A stretch of DNA of 46,832 bases from assembly GCA_951802115.1 (NCBI GenBank), contig CATOPL010000022.1, positions 1-46,832 on the forward strand, in the 5' to 3' direction. Made by a program: the position numbers and the translations under genes. Origin of the DNA: an uncultured Lachnospiraceae bacterium. Its GTDB lineage: Bacteria > Bacillota > Clostridia > Lachnospirales > Lachnospiraceae. Each line of letters begins with the position of its first letter. Position 1 is the stretch's first letter. The notes under the pieces are model-generated. The model was not told where the DNA came from. It saw nothing but the letters and a program-made list of their open reading frames with translations, and did not search any database. This document shows positions 33,771 through 42,042 of the stretch, one piece after another.

Positions 33771-34224
33771 AGCACTGCATCTGCTGGAGAGGATGGACCG
33801 GACGGAAGCTCAGCTGCGTGAAAAGCTTCTCAAAGCGGAATTTGAGCCGGAGGTCGTGGAACAGGCGATCGCCTATGTGTACAGTTATGGTTATCTGGAT
33901 GATGAACGATATGTCCGCAATTATATTGAGTACCGGAAGGAACAGAAGAGCCGCAGGCAGCTGGAACAGGAGCTGCGGTTTCGGAAAGGAGTATCTCCGG
34001 AACTGATTCAGAAAGTTTATGAGAACCTGGAACCGTCGGATGAGAAGGCGCTTATTTGCAGACAGCTGGAGAAAAAACATTATCATCCGCTGGAGAGCGA
34101 TGAAAAAAAAGAACAGAAAATAATTGCATCCTTGCTTAGAAAAGGATTCCGGATGGGGGATATTCTGTCGGTTATAAAAGAATATAAAGAAAACGCGCAG
34201 TCATTTCAAAATTTTGGATTCTGA
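33688..34224 (+). CDS. recX: Regulatory protein RecX
   Basis: The 178-residue protein binds RecA filaments and limits their activity. Typical RecX repeats are visible: [54 protein letters not shown], and [21 protein letters not shown]. The ATG at 33688 overlaps recA by 83 bases and has CAGGGA just upstream. Starts further in would remove part of the first repeat. The overlap suggests coupled expression with recA. Confidence 0.87.
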   Translation: MDYREQKSGLQKPACQEQAAQLKKAKVKALHLLERMDRTEAQLREKLLKAEFEPEVVEQAIAYVYSYGYLDDERYVRNYIEYRKEQKSRRQLEQELRFRKGVSPELIQKVYENLEPSDEKALICRQLEKKHYHPLESDEKKEQKIIASLLRKGFRMGDILSVIKEYKENAQSFQNFGF

Positions 34225-34283
34225 ACGGATGTAGCCATATCAGGTTTCATTTGTCCAAATGCACAAAAGAAAGAACGCAAGAC

Positions 34284-34312
34284 TTGACATTATTGTCAAA
34301 ACGGTTTAGAAT
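34284..34312 (+). promoter_or_regulatory. Promoter of rny
   Basis: TTGACA and TAGAAT are separated by exactly 17 bases, about 50 bases before the start codon. Confidence 0.75.
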
Positions 34313-34363
34313 CTAATTGTTGTGTTTGTACAATGAAAACTTGATAAGGAGGTGCTCCTGTAT

Positions 34364-35911
34364 ATGGTTACGACTATCATTGCGGTGCTGGTCGCGATCG
34401 TTCTTACTGCGGCAGTTGTCTGGCCTTGTGCGGTAAATTATCGGAAAAAGGTAGTGGAAGAAAAGCTTGGCAATGCAGAGGACAGAGCGCGGGAAATCAT
34501 AGACGAAGCTTTGAAAGCAGCAGAGACAAAGAAGCGTGAAGCGATGCTGGAAGTCAAAGAAGAGTCCATGAAGACCAGAAACGAGCTTGAAAAAGAAACC
34601 AAAGAGCGCAGAGCAGAGCTTCAGCGTTACGAGCGCCGGGTTCTTTCCAAAGAAGAATCTCTGGATAAGAAAACGGAAGCGATCGAGCGCAGAGAAGCAG
34701 GGTTTGCTTCACGGGAAGCACAGCTTGAAAAAAAGCGTGCGGAAGTGGAAAATCTGTCTGCAAAACGGCTACAGGAATTGGAAAGAATCTCTGGCCTAAC
34801 CTCCGAACAAGCAAAAGAATATCTTTTGAAAACAGTTGAAGATGATGTAAAACATGAAACTGCGAAACTGGTGAAAGAACTGGAGAGCAGAGCAAAGGAG
34901 GAAGCGAACAAAAAAGCGAAGGACTATATTGTCACCGCTATTCAGAAATGTGCAGCTGACCATGTGGCTGAAACCACGATTTCTGTTGTGCAACTTCCGA
35001 ATGATGAGATGAAAGGACGTATTATTGGCCGTGAGGGCAGGAATATCCGAACCCTTGAGACCATGACCGGTGTGGATCTGATTATTGATGACACGCCGGA
35101 AGCCGTTATCTTATCCGGTTTTGACCCAATCCGACGGGAAGTTGCCCGTATTGCATTGGAGAAACTGATTGTTGACGGCCGTATTCACCCGGCAAGAATT
35201 GAGGAGATGGTTGAGAAAGCTCAAAAAGAAGTGGATGCGATGATTCGCGAGGAAGGTGAGTCAGCGACTTTGGAAGTTGGTGTTCACGGTATTCATCCAG
35301 AGCTGGTGCGGCTTCTTGGCCGTATGAAATTCCGCAGCAGTTATGGACAGAATGCACTGAAGCACTCCATAGAGGTTGCTCATCTTTCCGGATTGCTGGC
35401 AGGGGAGATCGGCGTTGATGTCCGGATGGCGAAAAGAGCCGGACTTTTACATGATATTGGTAAATCCATTGACCATGAGATGGAAGGTTCTCATATTCAG
35501 ATTGGTGTGGATTTATGCAAGAAGTATAAGGAATCAGCTACAGTGATCAACGCAGTTGAATCACATCATGGTGATGTAGAGCCTACTTCTTTGATCGCCT
35601 GTATTGTACAGGCTGCAGATACCATATCTGCGGCAAGGCCAGGCGCAAGAAGAGAGACACTGGAGACTTATACCAACAGATTAAAACAACTGGAAGATAT
35701 TGCGAACTCCTTTAAAGGAGTTGATAAATCTTTTGCTATTCAGGCGGGCAGAGAGGTTCGAGTTATGGTAGTACCTGACCAGGTGGATGATGCGGCGATG
35801 ATTTTGATGGCGCGCGACATATCCAAGCAAATTGAATCCAATCTGGAGTATCCTGGTCAGATTAAAGTAAATGTGATTCGCGAGAGCAGAGTTACAGATT
35901 ACGCGAAATAA
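34364..35911 (+). CDS. rny: Ribonuclease Y
   Basis: This membrane-anchored endoribonuclease starts bulk mRNA decay in Bacillota. It has 515 residues. One N-terminal helix ([20 protein letters not shown]) is followed by a long coiled coil (about 30-200), a KH domain ([28 protein letters not shown]) and an HD domain with [18 protein letters not shown] start at the ATG at 34364, 11 bases after AAGGAGG; a GTG at 34352 overlaps that site. The gene follows recX but has its own promoter. Confidence 0.97.
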   Translation: MVTTIIAVLVAIVLTAAVVWPCAVNYRKKVVEEKLGNAEDRAREIIDEALKAAETKKREAMLEVKEESMKTRNELEKETKERRAELQRYERRVLSKEESLDKKTEAIERREAGFASREAQLEKKRAEVENLSAKRLQELERISGLTSEQAKEYLLKTVEDDVKHETAKLVKELESRAKEEANKKAKDYIVTAIQKCAADHVAETTISVVQLPNDEMKGRIIGREGRNIRTLETMTGVDLIIDDTPEAVILSGFDPIRREVARIALEKLIVDGRIHPARIEEMVEKAQKEVDAMIREEGESATLEVGVHGIHPELVRLLGRMKFRSSYGQNALKHSIEVAHLSGLLAGEIGVDVRMAKRAGLLHDIGKSIDHEMEGSHIQIGVDLCKKYKESATVINAVESHHGDVEPTSLIACIVQAADTISAARPGARRETLETYTNRLKQLEDIANSFKGVDKSFAIQAGREVRVMVVPDQVDDAAMILMARDISKQIESNLEYPGQIKVNVIRESRVTDYAK

Positions 35912-35926
35912 AGATTTAAAAGAATG

Positions 35927-35980
35927 AAAAGCTTGAAAATCCGATATTTTTAACAAATACCCGGATTTTCAGGCTTTTTT
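35927..35980 (+). terminator. Terminator of rny
   Basis: AAGCTTGAAAATCCG pairs with CGGATTTTCAGGCTT with one bulge, and a T-run follows. Confidence 0.8.
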
Positions 35981-36024
35981 AAAATTTATAATTGAAACGA
36001 TCAAACGCTATATTATAACTGAAG

Positions 36025-36180
36025 GTGGAAAGAGGAGAACAATTACCAGAGAAAAATAAAGATCATCCTCTTAGTGAAGACTGTACTGGATGTAGAGAAT
36101 GCCATATTACATCAGATTGGTTATTGATTTATGAAATTGACAATGGGTGCATGGCGTGGGATTTACTGTTATCATTGCGT
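36025..36180 (+). pseudogene. Decayed YafQ-type toxin fragment
   Basis: The frame reads PEKNKDHPLSEDCTGCRECH followed by SDWLLIYEIDNG, clearly related to the intact toxin at 20344-20616. The N-terminal third is missing. After DNG the sequence departs from the family, and the catalytic C-terminal histidine (H84 in the intact copy) is absent. No antitoxin gene precedes it. It is a relic of a toxin-antitoxin pair, perhaps from a lost element. Confidence 0.75.
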
Positions 36181-36324
36181 TGGTGTATTTTTTCAAAAAT
36201 TTCGGTGAGAGGGCTTGACAAACATGATAACTTCTGCCATCCTAAAGCAAGCGGTGCTATAACTTTATAGTCCCGCAGTTTTGTCATGCTCAATTTTATA
36301 CTGTCAAAACTGGCGTTCTTTTGC

Positions 36325-36358
36325 ACGCAGGAACCTGCGCGGCGCGGAGCGCCTTTTT
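36325..36358 (+). terminator. Double hairpin with T-run
   Basis: CGCAGG-AA-CCTGCG is followed at once by GGCGC-GGA-GCGCC and TTTTT. The second is a good terminator. No intact gene lies just upstream, so it may have served the decayed toxin region. Confidence 0.6.
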
Positions 36359-36456
36359 GCTTTGAACATCGGCGGTGGACTATGCTTTGGGACAAATTGT
36401 CCCGAAGTAAAAGGACAATCAAACCGTATATAGAATTTTGTAATGGAAGTGTTATT

Positions 36457-37005
36457 ATGAATATGATTGATATTGAGGATACAAACAGGAAAAGGTTATT
36501 GGGTATCATCCAGCGTATTCCAACTGGTATCCCTGACGGATGGGAGAAAACGACTTTTGCGGTTGGGGGGTTGATGTATATTGGTTTTTCAAATATACAT
36601 ACTGAAAAATTGATTGTTATATCATCCCAAAGGCAGAGCATTATAGATTGCAAAACGGGCAGTAAAACATATTGTACCGAAAACTATGATGAAGATGATT
36701 TAATTGCTCTTGCTGAAGAATTGGGAGACGAAATTGTACCAATCGCTGGGGATGGCGGTGGCGGTTTACGGAGGTTTTCTACAGACGGAAATATATTGGT
36801 GCCAGTAGCTCCTTTTTGGCCCATAGAGAAAATTATTTTTATGCCCAATTATACTCTTTATACTCAAAATCCAGAGAAATGCACCATCATATTTGAGGAC
36901 TATGAAATCAAGGCTTTTGGATTTAGTCGGTGCGGAAATTATATGGCAGTTGGAACTTCAAGTACAATAGATATTTTCAGAAAACTGCGTATTACACAAA
37001 AATAA
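36457..37005 (+). CDS. Hypothetical protein (182 aa)
   Basis: No family is recognised with confidence. The C-terminal part (IKAFGFSRCGNYMAVGTSST followed by IDIFRKL) has the cadence of a WD40-type beta-propeller blade; a glycine-rich stretch (AGDGGGGLRRFS) lies in the middle. I start at 36457 (MNMIDIED), with GGAAGTG seven bases upstream; the frame is open back to 36286 through the terminator hairpins, which argues against the longer form. It lies between host rny and the prophage, in opposite direction to the prophage tail genes, so it may be a passenger gene. Confidence 0.5.
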   Translation: MNMIDIEDTNRKRLLGIIQRIPTGIPDGWEKTTFAVGGLMYIGFSNIHTEKLIVISSQRQSIIDCKTGSKTYCTENYDEDDLIALAEELGDEIVPIAGDGGGGLRRFSTDGNILVPVAPFWPIEKIIFMPNYTLYTQNPEKCTIIFEDYEIKAFGFSRCGNYMAVGTSSTIDIFRKLRITQK

Positions 37006-37181
37006 AGGAAATGGAAAAATGTCGCTTTCGCGGTGCTGTTCTTTCGCGTTTCTCCACAACCCAAAACGCAAATTTTGATATTATAAAAACAAAGCCTTAA
37101 TACAGCATCCATCCTATCATTATTTACGCACAGGTGAGATGTTTATGTTTCTTGTAAAAATCAAATGAAAAAACGTAAAAA

Positions 37182-37210
37182 TAGGGTAACAGTTTTATTC
37201 TGCTACCCTA
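37182..37210 (-). terminator. Terminator ending the prophage tail operon
   Basis: TAGGGTAACAG (37182-37192) pairs with CTGCTACCCTA (37200-37210). On the minus strand it is followed by TTTTTACG. The rest of the 37006-37259 gap shows nothing else. Confidence 0.75.
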
Positions 37211-37259
37211 AAATTATAAAGATTTTAACTTTGGTTTTATAAAATATAATACTCAGCAA

Positions 37260-38291
37260 TTAATAACTTGGCATATTCTCCTGAGTACTCGCATAGATCC
37301 GCCCTCCGGTATTGGTATACATCGGTGTTTTGGCACTGTTAGTTATAGAACTGTAATAGATATGTCCGCCTTCTGACGCATGTAAACCATTTGTGCAGTT
37401 GGATGATATATTTGCATATCTCACATAAATTCTTCCACCCTGAGATGCAAGGAACGCACTTGCAGGACCAGAATTTATAGCGCCTTTAAGCACAGAATAG
37501 CGCATATTAATATAACCATTCATAGTCGAAGCAAAAATATTAGGGCAAGTGCAAGTACTATTCACTCTGTATGCGGCTCCACAATTCAAAATGGAATTGT
37601 AAGATGAATAGATACAAGCATTATTTAGCGTCCCAAATATCATCTCCTGAATATTGGCCGAAACTCCACAATATGAAAAATGTGACAATTCTATGCCATT
37701 TTTCCCACCCGACAAACTCAATTTATATTCTGTTCCAGACGCAGCAGAAATAGAAAGATATCCGTACATTGTTATTCCTATGCATGAATTGTTTTCTGTT
37801 TCTGCTACAATCGTTATATTCCCTTCCATATATAGTGTTATACGCCGATTGGAAACAGAAAATCCTTTATACGAACCACCGGCAGCATGGATTTCATACA
37901 AAGTACTATTATTTATTGGATACTTACTAATGGCATATTTAATCTGTCTCCAGGGCTTTGCCTGTGTGCCGTCTCCGGTTTCATCTGATCCGGTCGGAGA
38001 GACATACACTTTTACTGTGCTGGAGGGATATTTTTTGTTAATTTCCTGTATTTTACCATCAATTTCTTTGATTTTTGTATCTAATGTTTTTCCTGCAAGT
38101 TTGTTGTACCATACTGCTGCTGCGTGAGTACGGAAAAACCCCATTTTATTCAAGATTCCGTTAATGATCGGATGCGCGTCCACGATCTTGTATTCTTCAA
38201 CTTGTCCACTATAACTTTCTTCGTATGTATCGATATTTTCAGGCCTGATGTCAGGAACCCACCGGTTCCCTCCTGTTTTTGTATTGGGCAT
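37260..38291 (-). CDS. Phage tail fibre/spike with parallel beta-helix
   Basis: The protein has 343 residues. The N-terminal 90 include a helical connector (LDTKIKEIDGKIQEINKKYP). From about residue 95 (VKVYVSPTGSDETGDGTQAKPWRQIKYAIS) the sequence has the pectate-lyase-type start of a right-handed beta-helix. Later coils repeat GGRIYVRYANIS, GGHIYYSSIT, GGRIYAS. Such proteins bind or trim host surface glycans. It is the last gene before the terminator, the usual place for receptor-binding proteins. Confidence 0.75.
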   Translation of the reverse strand: MPNTKTGGNRWVPDIRPENIDTYEESYSGQVEEYKIVDAHPIINGILNKMGFFRTHAAAVWYNKLAGKTLDTKIKEIDGKIQEINKKYPSSTVKVYVSPTGSDETGDGTQAKPWRQIKYAISKYPINNSTLYEIHAAGGSYKGFSVSNRRITLYMEGNITIVAETENNSCIGITMYGYLSISAASGTEYKLSLSGGKNGIELSHFSYCGVSANIQEMIFGTLNNACIYSSYNSILNCGAAYRVNSTCTCPNIFASTMNGYINMRYSVLKGAINSGPASAFLASQGGRIYVRYANISSNCTNGLHASEGGHIYYSSITNSAKTPMYTNTGGRIYASTQENMPSY

Positions 38292-38304
38292 GTTTTAGCC
38301 TCCT

Positions 38305-38691
38305 TTACGATTTTGTAATATCCAACTCTATATGAGAAATAAGAGTGATTCGACTGTAGTTTACTAACTCAATGGTCACCTGATTATTTTCTCTGGTTAT
38401 TTTACCTGTTCCAGTAGTTAGTTTTGTCTCATTTCTACAAGTGACGATTGCTGCAAAAGGAGTTGAGTTTGCGTCTCCGAACATAAAGACATCTCTGTGC
38501 CTTACATCTAATGGAAACGAAATCTTTGTCTGCGTTCCGTCAAGGTAAACATTGTATATGTAATTTTCACCTACACATCCTCCAGGACCAGAAATTTTGG
38601 TAAAATTCTCCGATAATGCAGCGATTGTTTCTTTCAAATTTTTTATTTCTTCTAAAAGTGCAAGGGAATTTCCCCCAGAAACTTTTCCCAT
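38305..38691 (-). CDS. Small phage structural protein (128 aa)
   Basis: A short helical N-terminus (LALLEEIKNLKETIAALSENFTKI) is followed by a beta-rich domain (YIYNVYLDGTQTKISFPLDV, VTIELVNYSRITLISHIEL). The shape suggests a trimeric fibre-tip or accessory protein. No family is recognised. It lies 13 bases upstream of the beta-helix gene in the same operon. Confidence 0.6.
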   Translation of the reverse strand: MGKVSGGNSLALLEEIKNLKETIAALSENFTKISGPGGCVGENYIYNVYLDGTQTKISFPLDVRHRDVFMFGDANSTPFAAIVTCRNETKLTTGTGKITRENNQVTIELVNYSRITLISHIELDITKS

Positions 38692-38713
38692 AATTTTTCC
38701 TCCTGATTTTATT

Positions 38714-40054
38714 TTATATTGTTGTAGAGCTTACGGCGGACAGCGTCGTCTGGTTCCATCCATACCAGCGCTGCGGCGAGCCGACGTATTCCCGGACTGC
38801 CAGCAGGTTTCTGTCAAGGATAAGCTGAATATGATAGTATGGGAACTGAACAAAAACTGCGTATGAGAGCGTGTCGGCCGGAGCGTTCTGTACGCTTCCT
38901 GACGCGCCGATAGCATAGATACCCGGCTCGATCGTTAGGTCGTCAAAGTCGCCTGTAAAGGTTCCTTTAAATGAAAGCGCATTTTGTACCGCATGGTTCA
39001 ATCCTGTTAATTTTTCCAGATTTTCTGCCAACGTATCCACCCGGTCAAACCACTTCTGCATTCCTGCCAGAATCACCGTTCCAGGCTCCGCGTCCGGATA
39101 CGCGCCGGCAATCGACATCATGAATCGCTGCGCGGGAGCTTCCAGGCAGGCGATCTTTACCGCCCCGTCCAGTCTGTCCACGTCCGTAATCGACAGCGCG
39201 ATCTTGCTTTCTTCTTCTGTCAGCACAGGTCCGCTGCGCACAATATCCCATGTGCCGCCGGTGCCTTCCGTTATACCTTCTACGGGAACGACGGCTTCAT
39301 AACGTTTTATTTCTTCATTAAGCGTGAATGCGGACGGCTCAACCAAAAATACGACAGTATTGTCTGCGTAAGTCAGTTCCTGTGCCGGAATACCTTTAAG
39401 GACAATGTCGATATCCTGTCCAGGATGATCTGCGGCGTAGAAAGTAATACTGGCATAGCCCGACTCATAACCGGTGATCAGGCTGAATGCATACTGTGCG
39501 TCGTCGCTTTCTGATGCCAGGAAATACAGCGGCGTCATGCCTTCGCGCATCTGCGGGACGGTAACGATCTGGGTATATTCCTCTTCATCTGCAGGAGTCG
39601 GTACTTCGGACAATATCGGATGCGTAAGCGCTGAATGTACCCAACTGCTTTTTGAAAGCGTAATTGGAATATCAACACTTCCCCCATCTGCGCCGCCGGC
39701 GCCTCCAGTGAGGATATAAGATCCGGTGACCGGATCCCAGGTATACATCAGACGAGGATCTACGGTATCGTCGATATAAGTTCTGTCAGCGTCTCCGGTT
39801 TCAGGGAAGCCGGCATACGCTCCGTAATAGGGCGGCTTTTGCCCTACCGGAATCTGAAAATGAAAAGAGGTGACGTCTCCGTTGGTTTCGGACGTCACCT
39901 TTGCACTTTCATCAAATGTCACAACTGTAGTTGTTCCGGCCTTTACAACCGGCATATCGCCTTTCTCGCCTTTTAAAGACAGCTTCTGTTCTTCGGTCAG
40001 GTCGTCCCATGTCAACGGGTCGCCTTTGACTCTTCCTAAATTAATCTGTGGCAT
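38714..40054 (-). CDS. Phage tail fibre protein with pyocin-knob-like C-terminus
   Basis: The protein has 446 residues. The N-terminus (MPQINLGRVKGDPLTWDDLT, LKGEKGD) carries a short collagen-like piece and a baseplate-attachment-like start. The middle is beta-rich without recognised family. The last 75 residues (IEPGIYAIGASGSVQNAPAD, VQFPYYHIQLILDRN, QRWYGWNQ) match the pattern of pyocin-knob domains seen at phage fibre tips. A receptor-binding role is likely from position and domain. Confidence 0.7.
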   Translation of the reverse strand: MPQINLGRVKGDPLTWDDLTEEQKLSLKGEKGDMPVVKAGTTTVVTFDESAKVTSETNGDVTSFHFQIPVGQKPPYYGAYAGFPETGDADRTYIDDTVDPRLMYTWDPVTGSYILTGGAGGADGGSVDIPITLSKSSWVHSALTHPILSEVPTPADEEEYTQIVTVPQMREGMTPLYFLASESDDAQYAFSLITGYESGYASITFYAADHPGQDIDIVLKGIPAQELTYADNTVVFLVEPSAFTLNEEIKRYEAVVPVEGITEGTGGTWDIVRSGPVLTEEESKIALSITDVDRLDGAVKIACLEAPAQRFMMSIAGAYPDAEPGTVILAGMQKWFDRVDTLAENLEKLTGLNHAVQNALSFKGTFTGDFDDLTIEPGIYAIGASGSVQNAPADTLSYAVFVQFPYYHIQLILDRNLLAVREYVGSPQRWYGWNQTTLSAVSSTTI

Positions 40055-40076
40055 CTATGTTACCTCCTTATATTGA

Positions 40077-41273
40077 TTATTCGATTGTTAAAATCAGATC
40101 TCCGTCCTCGCTGATATCCAGATTCAACGGCTGATCACCTTCGGTATACAGCATATGTAAATCGTCGTTTATGATTTGAAATGCATATTGTCCGGAGACG
40201 GTATGAACAATACCGTCCTCGCCTTTGTCTCCTTTAAACTCGCCCCTGTTTAGGCGGGCTGTCAGATCATCGCCGACAGATTTGGCGTAAGCAGTAGCAG
40301 TGTTGGCATTGTTGGTAGCAATAACAGATTCATTTATAGCTTCTTGGGTATCTGACTGCCTTTTTGTCTCTTGTGTCTGCCGGATAGTCTCGTCTTTTTT
40401 GCGCTGTTCTTCAGAAGCAACACTGTCATTGTAATGGTCCAGACGAATCAGTTCATGTGCTTTTCTGGCGTCTTCTGCATCAGCAAATGTAAGCGCCTGC
40501 AGGATACGACTGTTTTCTGCGTCTGCGCGTTCGGATTCCGCACGTTCAATATCTTTTTCCAGCTCTAACATTGTATTAGTTTGAGCGATTGCATTTTGTG
40601 TGGCGTCTTCTGCGTTTTGAATGGCACATGCTGTATCCGTCTGCCTTTTTTCTTCATTGATAATTCTTTGATTTTCTGCTTCTTCTGCTATGGTATGAAA
40701 TGTTCTTAAAGAATCTGTTGCTTCAACTGCCTGATTCGTAGCATCTTTACTTGCTTCCGTTTGTAATCTGCTGGATGCTATGGTTTCCAGAGATTCCTGA
40801 ATCAATCCGTCTACATTCGTCTCCAGCTGGTTCACCTGATTGATTTTCTCGATCAGCAGTCCAAATTCATCAGATGATACAACATAGCTGATATCAAATG
40901 ACGATTTGGAAATCATAATAAAAAAGGGAAAAGAAGTAAGCGTTTTATTCACTTTTTTATCCATAATGGAAATTTCATAATCGCCTTTTCCGGATACAGC
41001 GGACATCTGCTGAGTTATTTCTGCTCTGATTGTATTACTGTTGATGATTTCGCATTTGTTAAATATCGCTCGATTGTCCGGTTTGGTTCCCCTGATTACA
41101 ACATCAACAGCGGCGGTATCAATCAGATAGGGCTGTGTGTCGTTTAATAGAGCGATATCGACAAAACGGGTTCCGTATCCGTCTCCCTGGATTCCTTTTA
41201 CAAACAGAAAATTATTGCTGCTTGCAAAATCAACAGTGTATTGCTGAATTAATGGGGTGATGGATTCTGCCAT
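40077..41273 (-). CDS. BppU-like baseplate upper protein
   Basis: The protein has 398 residues. About 1-140 form a BppU-type N-terminal domain (YTVDFASSNNFLFVKGIQGD, ALLNDTQPYLIDTAAVDVVI, GKGDYEISIMDK), known from lactococcal phages to link fibres to the baseplate. A long coiled coil (about 140-330, rich in A, E, Q and N) follows, then GEFKGDKGEDGIVHT and a small beta tail. GGAGGG precedes the ATG. An unusually long non-coding leader separates it from the upstream gene. Confidence 0.82.
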   Translation of the reverse strand: MAESITPLIQQYTVDFASSNNFLFVKGIQGDGYGTRFVDIALLNDTQPYLIDTAAVDVVIRGTKPDNRAIFNKCEIINSNTIRAEITQQMSAVSGKGDYEISIMDKKVNKTLTSFPFFIMISKSSFDISYVVSSDEFGLLIEKINQVNQLETNVDGLIQESLETIASSRLQTEASKDATNQAVEATDSLRTFHTIAEEAENQRIINEEKRQTDTACAIQNAEDATQNAIAQTNTMLELEKDIERAESERADAENSRILQALTFADAEDARKAHELIRLDHYNDSVASEEQRKKDETIRQTQETKRQSDTQEAINESVIATNNANTATAYAKSVGDDLTARLNRGEFKGDKGEDGIVHTVSGQYAFQIINDDLHMLYTEGDQPLNLDISEDGDLILTIE

Positions 41274-41657
41274 TTTACCCTCCTTTCGGATATAATCAAT
41301 AAAAATTTTATAGTTTCTTACTTAGTACAGCGGATACTTACTGTTCCGTCATTTTAAAAAGAATGTATACTTATTGATAAATACAGTAGCCAACTAGGGC
41401 GCCCGCCATGGCTGTATGTTGGCAAATTTACAAGATAACTTACTTATAAATGAAAGTCAATGAGTATAGGTTTTGATTTATACTTACTAAAAATATTATT
41501 TTATAAATTACCAATGTACAGCCATAGCAAGCGTCCAGACGAGCGAATATTTTTATCAAAACCTATACTTATTGAGCTATTAATGTTCAATAAGGTATAT
41601 TTATTAACCTATCGGCAGGCTGCATACTGCCAAATTCTTTGAAAATTTGCTGCAATA
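41274..41657 (-). ncRNA. Candidate structured RNA/DNA element in the tail operon leader
   Basis: No credible gene lies in these 384 bases. AGTATAGGTTTTGAT (41463-41477) is perfectly complementary to 41555-41569, and AAAAATATT (41489-41497) to 41546-41554, giving a 24-pair broken stem. Its loop contains TACAGCCATAGC (41517-41528), complementary at 11 of 12 positions to GCCATGGCTGTA (41405-41416) outside the stem. This makes crossing pairs. CTTATTGA/TCAATAAG (41568-41594) competes with the stem. The element lies in the leader of the BppU-like gene. Whether it acts as RNA or DNA is not known. Confidence 0.45.
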
Positions 41658-42035
41658 TTATATTTTAAGGCTGGAGTTCTCATGAATCATAAAATCCAGG
41701 TACAACATTTCGTCAGCATTCAAAACGGAATCATACAGGACATCCGAAGGAATCGTATAAATATCAACCTCATGCGCAATGTCTGAATATTCAGAAATAT
41801 CCTCAATAAATTTTTTGTAAGAATCAGTGCCGGTTTTAATTGCCGTAACTCCGTCTTCGTTTTTTTCTCCATACTGGTCAATCAGATTATTTTTGATTGT
41901 CTCGAATTCAAGAACCTCGTTGGATAGCTTGCGCATATTCCTTGACACCGCATATGCGAGCCTTCCGGTGACTTTGCCGGAAATACTTTTCAGATTTGAT
42001 AAACAGTTGCTCATTTCGATATTTGTTAATTTCAT
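41658..42035 (-). CDS. DUF1617-like phage protein
   Basis: The protein has 125 residues. The N-terminus (MKLTNIEMSNCLSNLKSISG, KVTGRLAYAVSRNMRKLSNEVLEFETIKNNL) has the pattern of DUF1617 proteins found in tail regions of Gram-positive phages. The C-terminal segment is longer than usual and unassigned. The function is unknown; it lies seven bases after the Tal-like gene. The original start has an adequate GGGAGTAAATAAACC ribosome site. Confidence 0.65.
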   Translation of the reverse strand: MKLTNIEMSNCLSNLKSISGKVTGRLAYAVSRNMRKLSNEVLEFETIKNNLIDQYGEKNEDGVTAIKTGTDSYKKFIEDISEYSDIAHEVDIYTIPSDVLYDSVLNADEMLYLDFMIHENSSLKI

Positions 42036-42042
42036 GGTTTAT

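Noticed and set aside
41460..41642. 60-aa plus-strand frame in the structured tail-leader interval
   Set aside because: It has no ribosome site, opposes the operon and is better explained by the inverted repeats.
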